The notes below the pieces were generated by a model. It saw only the letters and a list, made by a program, of their open reading frames with translations, was not told the DNA's origin and searched no databases. Source: Parapedobacter koreensis (GTDB taxonomy: Bacteria > Bacteroidota > Bacteroidia > Sphingobacteriales > Sphingobacteriaceae). From it: a stretch of 64,000 nucleotides of DNA. Made by a program: the position numbers and the translations under genes. Below, piece after piece: positions 14,335-23,869 of this stretch (positions are counted from its first letter, which is position 1; every line of letters starts with the position of its first letter). The stretch covers positions 124,001 through 188,000 of the forward strand of contig NZ_FNZR01000005.1 of the NCBI RefSeq assembly GCF_900109365.1. The letters are read 5' to 3'.

Positions 14335-16965
14335 ATGATCCGCGCCGCTTTATCCTGCTGTCTGCTATACATGGCGCTATTTTCTGGCCACTCAGCGATG
14401 GCCCAGCTCAGCTTACACGTAGACGAGCAGTTTTTCGCAGGCAAAAAAATTCTGAAAGTGGAAACCACATGGGACGACTACGTGTGGGTATTGGGCGAAG
14501 ATAACTTTGTTGCCAGGGTATCGCCGGATGATGAAGTGGAAGACTTCACCGCGTTTTTTGCCGATTATTCCACCAAGCCGTTTACGGATATCAGCTCGCG
14601 TACGGCAAATACATTGATCTTAGGTACCGACGGGGACCATGCTTTTGTGTTTTCAAATGGTAATGTGACACATTACAAAGCATCGGATGGGCTTCGGGAG
14701 TCCAGCGTTCTATCGGTGGCTATGGAAAAACAATATTACATCCAGCACGGCTTTTTCCCCGGCGGCAGTGCGGCCAATTGGATCGCTACACCAACCTACC
14801 TGTATTCCGCCTATGGGTCACGCGTGACCGAGGTGGATCCTTGGAAGGGGAGATACCTGCCACATCTTTTTCGGCAAAACGATCGCAAAGCGTATGCAAC
14901 CACTTATTATTATGGGAATAGTGGACTGGGTAGCACCTGTGCCGGGCCAGGCCTGAGCAATTACGATCTGATAGTACGATACCTGGGCGGCGCAACCACA
15001 ACTATTCCCATTGATATCTATTCACCCAATGCAGATGCGATTAAAGCGATCTACGCCTCTTCAAGAACCTTCGATGTACGCACATCCGGAGAGTTCTCGG
15101 TATATTGGGCCAGCGAAATGGGCCTCAACTATTTATTCAACGCCCGCGATTGTCGTGCTCGCTCCAAACCGGTTCCTTCCTTCGCCAATAAGCATGTACA
15201 GACCATTAATGAACTTCACCTCCTCAGTGCCTCGGAAGACAACTACTTATCCTATATGCTGGTCGGAACTGATGACGGCTTGTATGTTTCTGATGACAAT
15301 CAAATGTTACGCATCGGGATGGGGTATTCGAAAGTCGATGCATTAGGCAACTTGGCAATCTACGATACCGAATCGATAAGCCAAGGTGTGCCAATTGATG
15401 CGGGTCGGAAAATCTCCTACTCTCCATTCCCTTTTTGCGAAAAATTTCTGTTCGTGGCCACATCCGATGGTTTATTCAAGATGGATTATTCCGTGAACCC
15501 GGCTTCATATGCTCATGTCGGCGAACAGTTGTTATTCAACGGCCATACCCTGCAAGACGCGGTAGTTAATACGTGTGGTGAAGGGAATGATGTACTTTCT
15601 ATAAAGTTTTTCCAAGACAACAACAACTTCATCCACTGGCAGCGCAACGGGGAGGACATCGTCGGCGCCGACACCAGCTTCGTGCACCTCACCGAGCCGG
15701 GCGTGTACCGCGCCGTGATGTGGTTTGGCTGCGAAGACATTGAAATCTATTCCAAAGAAATCACGGTGACGATGACGGACGCGCCCACGTTTACCTTCAA
15801 CTACCCAGATACGGTGAATAGCTGCGAGGGGGAGGTGTTTGCACTGGAAGTAACGGATGTCCAGCCTGGCTACCGCTACCAATGGTACCGCGATGGGGAG
15901 ATCATCGCCGACGAGACCATGGCCGTACTCAACGTTACGGAGGCGGGCACGTACCACGTGGGCGTAAGCGCCTGCGGTGACAATTTTGTTTTCTCAGATT
16001 CGGTAACGGTTCGTTTTCAACGGCTGGAAAATCCGATTACCTCAGATACGGAGATACTCCTATGCGAGGGCCAGCCAGGCACCATCACCGTGGTGGGCTA
16101 TGCGCCCGAGGTGATCAAGCGCTGGTACAAAGACGGGGCGCTGCTGCCGAATGAATCCGACACGGTATTGCATGTAAGCGAGCCGGGCGCATACCACTTG
16201 GAGCTCTCGCTCGGTGCCTGCACCGTGGTGTCCGAGCTGCTCTTCATCGACTTCGTAGCCCCACCGGTGGCACGGATACAAGCGGCGCATGAGGGGCCGC
16301 TGTGCTACGGGACATCCACCACGCTGACGGCCGACCATCCGATCGGCGAGGCGTATACTTATGAGTGGTCTACCGGTGAGACCACCCGCAGCATCGACGT
16401 GAGTACCCCCGGTATGTATACGCTGGTACTCACCAATGCGACCGGCTGTACGGACACGGCAACATTCGAAGTGCTGGCGCATGCGCCTCTACCAATGCCA
16501 CAGCTGCGCGATACCGTCATCTGTGTAGCCAAGGGCGAAATCGTACGCATGGAGGCTCCTACTGGCTTCATGGTCTATCGCTGGAATGGCGGCACCAGCA
16601 GCGATCGCTACTTGGACATCGCTGCGCCCGGCACGTATTCGCTGCAAGTGGAAGATGAAAACGGCTGTACGGCCACCACGACGTTTGAAGTGCGTGCATA
16701 CTGCGAAGAGATCACCATCCCGAATACCTTCTCGCCCAACGGCGACGGTATCAACGACGTATGGGTCATCGGCGGCATAGAAGATGGCTCGGCCGTGGTG
16801 ACGATTTTCGACCGCAATGGACAGGAAGTATTCCACTCGCGTGGATACGCCGTCCCATGGGATGGCTCTTATAAGGGGCGGCTGGTGCCCGTGGGCGCTT
16901 ATTATTATACGATCATCACGGCACTGGGTGAGCGCTATCGGGGATCGTTGACGGTGTTGTATTGA
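14335..16965 (+). CDS. Large secreted protein with Ig-like repeats and T9SS type B sorting domain
   Basis: An 876-residue exported protein: signal peptide (about 1-23, ending AMAQ), an N-terminal propeller-like region of roughly 370 residues (repeated VWVLG-, LILGTDG-, VGTDDGLYVSDD-like strands), about five Ig/PKD-like repeats of 75-90 residues (each with a Cys near its start and a GxY near its end, e.g. EPGVYRA, EAGTYHV, EPGAYHL, TPGMYTL, APGTYSL), and a C-terminal gliding-motility-associated (CHU_C, type B) sorting domain with TFSPNGDGINDVW, IFDRNGQEVF and GAYYYTI. It should be exported by the type IX system and held at or released from the cell surface. Likely adhesin or surface-structural role; unproven. 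Confidence 0.9.
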   Translation: MIRAALSCCLLYMALFSGHSAMAQLSLHVDEQFFAGKKILKVETTWDDYVWVLGEDNFVARVSPDDEVEDFTAFFADYSTKPFTDISSRTANTLILGTDGDHAFVFSNGNVTHYKASDGLRESSVLSVAMEKQYYIQHGFFPGGSAANWIATPTYLYSAYGSRVTEVDPWKGRYLPHLFRQNDRKAYATTYYYGNSGLGSTCAGPGLSNYDLIVRYLGGATTTIPIDIYSPNADAIKAIYASSRTFDVRTSGEFSVYWASEMGLNYLFNARDCRARSKPVPSFANKHVQTINELHLLSASEDNYLSYMLVGTDDGLYVSDDNQMLRIGMGYSKVDALGNLAIYDTESISQGVPIDAGRKISYSPFPFCEKFLFVATSDGLFKMDYSVNPASYAHVGEQLLFNGHTLQDAVVNTCGEGNDVLSIKFFQDNNNFIHWQRNGEDIVGADTSFVHLTEPGVYRAVMWFGCEDIEIYSKEITVTMTDAPTFTFNYPDTVNSCEGEVFALEVTDVQPGYRYQWYRDGEIIADETMAVLNVTEAGTYHVGVSACGDNFVFSDSVTVRFQRLENPITSDTEILLCEGQPGTITVVGYAPEVIKRWYKDGALLPNESDTVLHVSEPGAYHLELSLGACTVVSELLFIDFVAPPVARIQAAHEGPLCYGTSTTLTADHPIGEAYTYEWSTGETTRSIDVSTPGMYTLVLTNATGCTDTATFEVLAHAPLPMPQLRDTVICVAKGEIVRMEAPTGFMVYRWNGGTSSDRYLDIAAPGTYSLQVEDENGCTATTTFEVRAYCEEITIPNTFSPNGDGINDVWVIGGIEDGSAVVTIFDRNGQEVFHSRGYAVPWDGSYKGRLVPVGAYYYTIITALGERYRGSLTVLY

Positions 16966-16993
16966 TCCCAATGGTACCCGTGCCATTACATCG

Positions 16994-17025
16994 TTTGCCC
17001 CGCACACCCAAAAAACGTACCTTTG
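16994..17025 (+). promoter_or_regulatory. Bacteroidota promoter for the TlpA-like gene
   Basis: TTTG at 16994-16997, exactly 20 bases, then TACCTTTG at 17018-17025: a full match to the TTTG-N20-TAnnTTTG consensus. The ATG at 17030 is only four bases beyond the box, so the mRNA is nearly leaderless. Confidence 0.7.
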
Positions 17026-17029
17026 CTTG

Positions 17030-17542
17030 ATGAAATTTGTCCAAATCCTCATATTCAGCGCATTCTTCATGCAGCTTGCCCTGGGGCAGGAGGCCCCCGC
17101 TGTTTCCAAAACGGAATTTTCCGAAGCCGCGCTCCATCAGCCGCTATTCGGGCTGGACGGGCAGCAGGCAACCGCGGGCTCCATATTGGAAGCCAGCAAG
17201 GGCAAGACGGTGCTGCTGTACATCTGGGCCACATGGTGCCCGGATTGCCTCAAAGGGTTTCCGGAACTATATGCATTCCAGAAGGCCAATCCCGATGTCC
17301 GGGTCGTCTATTTTTCGCTGGACCGCGAGGAGCAGCGATGGCAGGAAGGCATTCGGAAGTTTAAGCTGGAAGGCGAACATTATTGGTTCAAGACCGATTG
17401 GAAAAACGATTTTACGGATGCCATCGACCTGAATTGGATTCCGCGTTACCTGATCATCAGCCCTGATGGAAAAATCGCGAAATATTATGCGGTGAAAGCG
17501 GACGACCCGGAATTGCAGCAAGCCGTGGATGCCCTGCGATAG
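17030..17542 (+). CDS. TlpA-like periplasmic thioredoxin-fold protein
   Basis: A 170-residue protein with a signal peptide (about 1-19) and a thioredoxin-like domain carrying the redox motif W-C-P-D-C (IWATWCPDC), followed by VVYFSLDREEQRW and the cis-proline loop NWIPRYLIISPDGKI. Such proteins reduce or oxidise disulphides of exported proteins. A TTG three bases upstream is an alternative start. It has its own promoter and ends convergently to the mscS gene. Confidence 0.9.
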   Translation: MKFVQILIFSAFFMQLALGQEAPAVSKTEFSEAALHQPLFGLDGQQATAGSILEASKGKTVLLYIWATWCPDCLKGFPELYAFQKANPDVRVVYFSLDREEQRWQEGIRKFKLEGEHYWFKTDWKNDFTDAIDLNWIPRYLIISPDGKIAKYYAVKADDPELQQAVDALR

Positions 17543-17660
17543 CGAAAACAACGGTATTCAGTAATATACTTTAAACTTTTGTCAAAAATAAAAAAGTTAT
17601 AAGTATGACTATAATTTTATGAATAGTTGGGCGAAAAGCAGCTGGCCGCTAAATCAAATC

Positions 17661-18728
17661 CTATTCACTGGCTAAACTGAGCCGCGTTTTTGATAAGCTA
17701 TCCGGATAATGCTCCTGGATGAAAGCGATCATGTTTTCGCGCACGTAACACCTTAAATCGAAAGCGTCTCCCGAATTCCGGCAGCTCATGAGGCACCTGA
17801 TTTCCATGGTCCGCTCCCTCAGATCGGTTACCTGCAATACATTTACCTTGCCATCCCACAAGCGGTTTGTATGCAGGAGTTCGGTCAGTTTCTGCCGTAA
17901 ACGTTCAACAGGAATAGTGAAATCAGTATAGATAAAGACGGTGCCCAGAATTTCCGCAGTTGTCCGGGTCCAGTTCTGAAAAGGCTTTTCTATAAAATAA
18001 TTGATCGGCAGGACGAGCCGCCGCTTATCCCAGATGGCGACCACCACATAGGTCAGGTTGATCTCTTCGACCTTTCCCCATTCGCCTTCCACGATCAACA
18101 CGTCATCCATCCGGATAGGCTGCGTAAACGCAATCTGAAAACCGGCAAGCAGGTTTCCCAGTGACCGCTGGGCTGCGAAGCCGATGATGATACCGCCGAT
18201 ACCGACACCCGTCAGTAGCCCAGCGCCGATTTTACGCATGCTTTCGAAGCTCAGGAGAATGATTGACGTGGTGATCAGTATAATCAACGTGATCAACAGT
18301 TTCCGGATAAACACAATCTGCGTGCGGATCTTCCGTTCGCGGAGATTGTTCGCTTTGGTCACATCGAAGCGGTGGTAAAGGTAATCTTCAAACACGTACA
18401 ATAAGCGTATGATGACAACCGCAAAGCAAACACTGATGAGTATTTCGGTGATTTTCGAAAACAAGGCATGCGTATCCGGATTAAATTTCATCAATGGAAG
18501 CATGGAGCTGAAAACCAACAAAGGGATGAAAAAGGTAAAAATCCTGTTGAAGTTCGTGATGATGGATCTCATTACCGAATAGGAGTACTCTTTTTGCGAC
18601 TGGCGCCTCACGATGGGGACCAAAATCGACTTAATAATCATACCGATGCCGATCGAAAACAGTATAATAAATGTGTTCCATGCCCAATGGGGCATTTTTT
18701 CGGATAAGTTTGCCAGCCGTTCAACCAT
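17661..18728 (-). CDS. MscS-family mechanosensitive ion channel
   Basis: A 355-residue inner-membrane channel with about four or five membrane helices (for example 20-40, 63-85, 95-112, 140-165, 170-190), the pore-helix and beta-domain region (GIGGIIIGFAAQRSLGNLLAGFQIAFTQPIRMDDVLIVEG, spoken of here by its key elements GFAAQ and PIRMDDV) and a C-terminal cytoplasmic vestibule. It would release solutes on hypo-osmotic shock. Monocistronic. Confidence 0.92.
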   Translation of the reverse strand: MVERLANLSEKMPHWAWNTFIILFSIGIGMIIKSILVPIVRRQSQKEYSYSVMRSIITNFNRIFTFFIPLLVFSSMLPLMKFNPDTHALFSKITEILISVCFAVVIIRLLYVFEDYLYHRFDVTKANNLRERKIRTQIVFIRKLLITLIILITTSIILLSFESMRKIGAGLLTGVGIGGIIIGFAAQRSLGNLLAGFQIAFTQPIRMDDVLIVEGEWGKVEEINLTYVVVAIWDKRRLVLPINYFIEKPFQNWTRTTAEILGTVFIYTDFTIPVERLRQKLTELLHTNRLWDGKVNVLQVTDLRERTMEIRCLMSCRNSGDAFDLRCYVRENMIAFIQEHYPDSLSKTRLSLASE

Positions 18729-18866
18729 AAGCTATCCTTTTAATGGGTTTTACGTTTAATAAACACCAAGAATAAAAAGGTGTTTGCCGCTTCACGGACT
18801 GAAGGCAGGATACACTACCGGAGGGAAAAGCACCAGCCTATGCTATTACCTATAGAACCTACAGGA

Positions 18867-18918
18867 CTATCCCCAATAACCACGGAGCATGCCATTGCTC
18901 CGTGGTTATTGGGGATAG
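18867..18918. terminator. Perfect 23-base-pair hairpin after the SusD gene
   Basis: Bases 18867-18889 are the exact reverse complement of 18896-18918, with a six-base loop. It begins seven bases beyond the stop of the minus-strand susD (18925) and lies between that gene and mscS. No T-run follows on the minus strand, so it is either an unusual terminator or an mRNA 3-prime stabiliser. Confidence 0.7.
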
Positions 18919-18924
18919 GGATGC

Positions 18925-20520
18925 TTAATACCCCGGATTCTGCCGTAAATCGGGTTCTACACGCAACACCGTCTGGTGGAAAGGCCACAGGTAGTTGAAC
19001 GGCAAAAACGACCGATCCTCGATTTTCAACGATACTTTCTGCCCGTTGACGATACGGGTATGGCCCAATGCAGGCTGATTGAGTACCTCCTCTGCTATCC
19101 GCCAACGCAAGATATCCTCGTACCGCAGCCCTTCGCCAGCAAACTCGATACGCCGCTCATTGCGGAGGAGATCAATCCATTGCTGCTGGGTATAGCTGCT
19201 GTACGCCGGAAGCGTGATGTCAGCCACGGTCATATCCAGCCCTGCACGGCGACGGATCTGATTGATGCAGTCTTTGGCCAAGTCGTCAAAATCATTGAGC
19301 ATGAGCTTGGCTTCCGCATAAGTGAGCAACACTTCGGCATACCGGATGAGACCGTAGGTAAGCGTGCCGCTACGGAACGCATCGGCATCGGATACAAACT
19401 TCCTGAACCAGAAGCCGGACTTGCTGGCGCGCTGGTTTTCATAGTACATGGGATTGTTCGCGTTGTAAATGTCGATTTCCTCGCCATAGAAGGTATCTCC
19501 GTGTCCCATGATGCTCGCCGAATAACGGGGATCACGGTTGAGGCCGGGGTTGAGCTCGTACTCCTCTTTGGTATGCAGCGGACAATCGGCTATGGGCCTG
19601 CCCTGGAGCGTCCAGTAAGTGTCTATAAGTGATTTCAAGGGCACCAATTGCGACTCGCCACCCCCCGTCCGGAAATGCGGGCCCAAATCCCTGAACGAGG
19701 TCGTGTTATTGTTGCCCACGCTCTCGCGCTCCATGTGGATGATGAACTCCCTATTTCGGGCGTCGCCCTCGTATTGGAACAGATCGCGGTAGCTGTGGTA
19801 AAGCTCGTACTGCTGACTATCCATGATTTCCTTGGCAAGCTGAGCAGCCAATTCGAACCGCTCATTGAACAATGCATAGCGCATGATTAAGGCCTTGAAC
19901 GAATTGCGGTTGAACATGTATTTGTCTGTCGTGTACTCGCCTTCCGGCAAACGGGAGGCGATTTCTGTGGCCATGCCGAACAAACTGTCCAAAACTTGCG
20001 CTTTGGGCAATGGCTCGGCTTTGGCTTCTTCGATCGTAGCAGGTTCTAACACGAAGGGAATATTCTCCCAACGCATCACCGCTTCGAAATAGTGCCAAAT
20101 GCGAAGACCTTCGAGAATGGATTTATAGCGCTGCCGGACGGCTTCGTCCTCCACATAGGGTACGTCGATATTGGCAATATAGGTATTCAACCGGCCGATA
20201 TGCTTCATGTGGATGGTCCAATAATACTCAAAGGCACGGGTGTTGCTGTTCATCGTGCCGTTGGCAATGCGCTGGTGATGGTCGCCCTCCGACCGTGCGT
20301 AGGCGTTGTCCGTGCGTCCGTCTTTCATGTAGAAAAGGAGCCTTCGGTCGTCACGGTTGGTAAATACGTCGAGATAGGTGCTGTACACCACGCGGCGTAA
20401 ATCGTCTTCATCCACGAAAAACTCCTGGAAGGTGGTAGCCGTTGGATCGGTCTTGTCGAGGAAGGATTCACAGCTCGACAAGGCAATTATCATAAGGAAT
20501 AGAATAAGATACTTTTTCAT
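18925..20520 (-). CDS. SusD/RagB-family outer membrane lipoprotein
   Basis: A 531-residue substrate-binding lipoprotein. Signal peptide with lipobox LSSC (Cys about residue 17) followed by ESFLDKTDPT, the standard SusD start; a central helical region; and near the C-terminus the QIRRRAGL and LLRNERRIEFAGEGLRYEDILRW-type elements (key residues RNERRIEFA). It begins 18 bases after the SusC stop and is the last gene of the sigma/FecR/SusC/SusD cluster. Confidence 0.95.
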   Translation of the reverse strand: MKKYLILFLMIIALSSCESFLDKTDPTATTFQEFFVDEDDLRRVVYSTYLDVFTNRDDRRLLFYMKDGRTDNAYARSEGDHHQRIANGTMNSNTRAFEYYWTIHMKHIGRLNTYIANIDVPYVEDEAVRQRYKSILEGLRIWHYFEAVMRWENIPFVLEPATIEEAKAEPLPKAQVLDSLFGMATEIASRLPEGEYTTDKYMFNRNSFKALIMRYALFNERFELAAQLAKEIMDSQQYELYHSYRDLFQYEGDARNREFIIHMERESVGNNNTTSFRDLGPHFRTGGGESQLVPLKSLIDTYWTLQGRPIADCPLHTKEEYELNPGLNRDPRYSASIMGHGDTFYGEEIDIYNANNPMYYENQRASKSGFWFRKFVSDADAFRSGTLTYGLIRYAEVLLTYAEAKLMLNDFDDLAKDCINQIRRRAGLDMTVADITLPAYSSYTQQQWIDLLRNERRIEFAGEGLRYEDILRWRIAEEVLNQPALGHTRIVNGQKVSLKIEDRSFLPFNYLWPFHQTVLRVEPDLRQNPGY

Positions 20521-20538
20521 GGTCTTCTTGTTTAAAAC

Positions 20539-23500
20539 CTACAATATGGTGGCCTTGATGCCTACACTGTACATGGCCATGCGCGGATACGAGCCGTTGC
20601 CGCCATCACGCTCGGGCTCAAGCCCCTCCCATTTTGTAAAGGTGAAGGCATCTTGTGCATTGAGGTAAATGCGCAGGTTTTCGATGCCACGTACCACGCG
20701 TGGAATGGTATAGCCCAATTGGATGGTTTTGATCCGGAAAAACGCCGCCCGGCTAAGCCATACATCACTCAGCACGGCATTGGCACTGGCCCCTGTCCAC
20801 ACGCGGGGAAACCTGCTGTTGGGGGTTTCGGGCGTCCAGCGGTTGTCCATGTAATATTGCCGCGGGGTCCCAAAGCTGTTGTTGTTGCCGTCCATCAGTA
20901 CCGGGTAGCCTTCCAGACCTTGTACCCATCCCGTGCGGCGGCCTACGCCCTGCCCGAGCACGCTCAGGTCCCAGCGCTTGTAGCTGAGGTCCAGCGTAAC
21001 CGCATAGTTGAGGTGCGGGAAGGGGTCGCCCAGGTCTACCCGATCCGCTTCATTGATCACCCCGTCGCCATTCTGATCGACATACCGGATGTCGCCCACG
21101 CGTGTATTCGGGAGTTTGGCGGTGGTGGCATCTACCTCAGCCTGGGTCTGGAAGTAGCCGTTGCTTTGGTAACCGTAATAGTTATCCAACGCGATGCCAG
21201 GATACCAGATCTTGTTTTCGTTGTCTTTGAAAATCAGTGTGTCACCAGCGCTGTAGCCGGCTTTGAGCACCTTGTTGCGGTTGTCAAACAGCATGCCGCC
21301 TACACTATAGGAGAAGTCGTCGACTTGATCGGACCAGCGCGCATTGATCTCCCAGCCCTTGTTTTCCACTTCGCCGATGTTGACCGCCGATTCCAGCCCA
21401 TTGGAGCCAGTGAGCGGTGGTACCGGAAAGCGGTCGTATATGAGGTCAAAGGAATGTTTGTTGTAGGTCTCCGCGGTGATGTTCAACCGGTTGTCCAGCG
21501 CCGTGAGGTCTAAGCCAATGTTCCACTGCCGCTGTTTCTCCCAGCTGAATTCGGGATTGGGTACCCGAGCGGTCCACCCCCAGTCGTCCACGTCTTCCTG
21601 CCACAGATATGGTGCGACGTTTTCGTTGCCGATAAGTCCGTAGGAAAAGCGGAACTTCAGATTGGTGATGGCACCCGACTCCCGGAGCGAGCTAAAGAAG
21701 CGTTCGCTATGGGCGTTCCATGCGATTGCAGCAGAAGGGAAAGCGCCCCAACGGTGTCCGGGAGCAAATTTGCTGCTGCCATCGGCACGCGCGGTGATTT
21801 CAAGGAGGTACCGGTTGTCCCACGCGTAGTTGGCCTTTGCAAAAAACGAGGCTTTGCTCACTTCCCGGTAGTCGGTATAGTTGTAGCTCATGATTTCCGA
21901 ACCGGCGATGAGGTAGAGCTTGTCCTTCTTGTTGCGCAAGTCCTGCTCGTAGTTGAGGTTGGCCCTTGCCGTGAACTGGCTGACGCTGACGCCCTGTTTG
22001 GCACCCACTGCGTTGTTCCACGTCATTGCGGGCTTGCCGTCGCCATCATAGAACATAAAGGTCTGCTGCTTGAGCTTGCTCGCCGATTTGTCGATGGTGT
22101 AGGATACGTTCCCTTCGATGGAGAGGTTGGGCTGGATGAAGTACCGCGGCCGGAGGTTGATGGTACTCACATCATACATGTTGTTGCGCCGGCCGCCGTG
22201 GCTGATGGAGGCCAGCGGGTTTAAATTGTTGTACAAGACGTAATGGTATGGCCTCTCCGCCCCGTAAAAGACATCCTGCGTAGGATTCATCTTCCAGGCA
22301 TCCTGGTAAAGCCAGAAATCGTTGGGATCATCATTGATGTTGCCACCGAGCTGCAACCGGTCTACCTGCAGCCGGTGCGCATAGAAGTCTGCCAGCAGCA
22401 CGAATTTGTCGGCAACGTTGATGTTGGTGTTGAACCGTGCACTGAATTTTTCCGTTCCTTCGGCTGCGTTGAGGCCGAGCTCATTGATATAACCGAGCAT
22501 CAGGTTGAACGTGCCAACGCCGCCGCCGCCAGAAATGCTGGCTGTGGTGTTGTGGGCTTGCGCCCGGCGCTGCATAATGCGGTCTATCCAATCGGTTTGC
22601 GTAAACTGGCCTTGGTCTGCCAGGGCAATTTGCTCACTGGTAAATAGCGGATCCTGTTGCTGGCTAATGCGGGCCTCATTGTTTAGCCGCATGTAATCGG
22701 CCGAATTGACCAGATCCGGCAGGTCTATGGGCTCATTGAAGGCAGACCACGCATGGAGGTCTACCTTGAATTGGCCGGTAGCGCCACGCTTGGTCTCGAT
22801 AATGATAACCCCATTGGCTCCCCTTGATCCGTATAAGGAGGCCGAAGCCGCGTCTTTGAGCACACTGATACTCTTAATCTGATTGGGATCCAGATCGGTA
22901 AGGCTTTGCTCCATACCGTCTACAATCACTAACGGATCGGCGCCCTGCAACGTGCTGATGCCACGGATCGATATCGAACCGGGAACCCGTCCGGGCATGT
23001 TGCTGCCCTGCATCAGGGTCACTCCCGGCAGGGTGCCGCTAAAGGCTTCCTGCAATTTGAATATTGGCCTGTTGGTGGCGCGCTCCATGTTCAGTTCAAC
23101 CACGGATGAAGCGACGTGCCGGCGTTCGATGGTGCTGTAGCCGGTAACAACCACTTCGTCAATCTGCTGACTTTCTTCCTTCAGGACGACATCGACCTTG
23201 GTGCGTTCTGCCACATTGATTTCCGTATCTGCAAAACCTACGGCGCTGTAGATTAAGGTGACGCTGCCCGTCACCTGGATACGGTAGCGCCCCTCGTCAT
23301 CCGTCTGCGCTCCGATGTTGGTCCCTTTGACCAATACCGTCACACCTGCCAGGGGCACCCCCTTGTTGTCCCGAACCACGCCCTCAACCGTGCGTTGTTG
23401 CCTGGCGCCCATGGCCTTGATCGTCACTTGCCTGCCGGAAACATTGAAATCCAGCTGTTGCTCACGCAGTACCTGCCGGAGGAGTTGCCGAAACTCGGCG

Positions 23501-23772
23501 CCTTGGGCACTGATGCTAATCGTTTTGCCTTTAACTAATCCGTCATTGTAAAAAAACACATAATCCGTTTGTTTTTGAAGATCGTGGAATAATTCTGCTA
23601 AGGGCCTGTTGTCGAGCGACACGGAAACCGTTTGAGAATAGGTGGTTGCATGTGCCGAAACGAGTCCGGCGAAAAAAAGAATGGCCCCTGTCCTAGTCAT
23701 GTCGCATATTACTTTAATCTTCGCTCCCGGGAGGCCCATTATCCTCCAATCCCATATTTTTTTTCGTATCAT
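20539..23772 (-). CDS. SusC-family TonB-dependent transporter with STN signalling domain
   Basis: A 1077-residue outer-membrane transporter. After a signal peptide (about 20-45) it has an STN domain (about 50-115, VSLDNRPLAELFHDLQKQT ... FNVSGRQVTIK), a carboxypeptidase-like domain (about 128-205), a plug with DEVVVTGY and SLYGSRGANGVIIIETK, and a barrel. The STN domain is the part that contacts a FecR-type anti-sigma factor, encoded directly upstream, so substrate binding should switch on the sigma factor gene product at 25075-25713. Substrate unknown; no enzyme genes are adjacent. Confidence 0.95.
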   Translation of the reverse strand: MIRKKIWDWRIMGLPGAKIKVICDMTRTGAILFFAGLVSAHATTYSQTVSVSLDNRPLAELFHDLQKQTDYVFFYNDGLVKGKTISISAQGAEFRQLLRQVLREQQLDFNVSGRQVTIKAMGARQQRTVEGVVRDNKGVPLAGVTVLVKGTNIGAQTDDEGRYRIQVTGSVTLIYSAVGFADTEINVAERTKVDVVLKEESQQIDEVVVTGYSTIERRHVASSVVELNMERATNRPIFKLQEAFSGTLPGVTLMQGSNMPGRVPGSISIRGISTLQGADPLVIVDGMEQSLTDLDPNQIKSISVLKDAASASLYGSRGANGVIIIETKRGATGQFKVDLHAWSAFNEPIDLPDLVNSADYMRLNNEARISQQQDPLFTSEQIALADQGQFTQTDWIDRIMQRRAQAHNTTASISGGGGVGTFNLMLGYINELGLNAAEGTEKFSARFNTNINVADKFVLLADFYAHRLQVDRLQLGGNINDDPNDFWLYQDAWKMNPTQDVFYGAERPYHYVLYNNLNPLASISHGGRRNNMYDVSTINLRPRYFIQPNLSIEGNVSYTIDKSASKLKQQTFMFYDGDGKPAMTWNNAVGAKQGVSVSQFTARANLNYEQDLRNKKDKLYLIAGSEIMSYNYTDYREVSKASFFAKANYAWDNRYLLEITARADGSSKFAPGHRWGAFPSAAIAWNAHSERFFSSLRESGAITNLKFRFSYGLIGNENVAPYLWQEDVDDWGWTARVPNPEFSWEKQRQWNIGLDLTALDNRLNITAETYNKHSFDLIYDRFPVPPLTGSNGLESAVNIGEVENKGWEINARWSDQVDDFSYSVGGMLFDNRNKVLKAGYSAGDTLIFKDNENKIWYPGIALDNYYGYQSNGYFQTQAEVDATTAKLPNTRVGDIRYVDQNGDGVINEADRVDLGDPFPHLNYAVTLDLSYKRWDLSVLGQGVGRRTGWVQGLEGYPVLMDGNNNSFGTPRQYYMDNRWTPETPNSRFPRVWTGASANAVLSDVWLSRAAFFRIKTIQLGYTIPRVVRGIENLRIYLNAQDAFTFTKWEGLEPERDGGNGSYPRMAMYSVGIKATIL

Positions 23773-23815
23773 TGTATATAGGTTATTTAATTATTGATAG
23801 CGTTAAATAATCGCG

Positions 23816-23843
23816 GCGGGTAAGTGCTGGAACACTTGCCCGC
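23816..23843. other. Hairpin between the FecR and SusC genes
   Basis: GCGGGTAAGTG (23816-23826) pairs with CACTTGCCCGC (23833-23843) with one mismatch-type pair. A run of seven T follows on the plus strand, which is the wrong side for the minus-strand fecR-to-susC transcript. It may attenuate or process the mRNA, or terminate antisense transcription. Confidence 0.5.
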
Positions 23844-23869
23844 ATTTTTTTGGTTATAAATGGTTACTG

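Noticed and set aside
17575-17610. Weak AACTTTT/AAAAGTT hairpin between tlpA-like and mscS genes
   Set aside because: A/T-only stem in an AT-rich gap; too weak to call a terminator.
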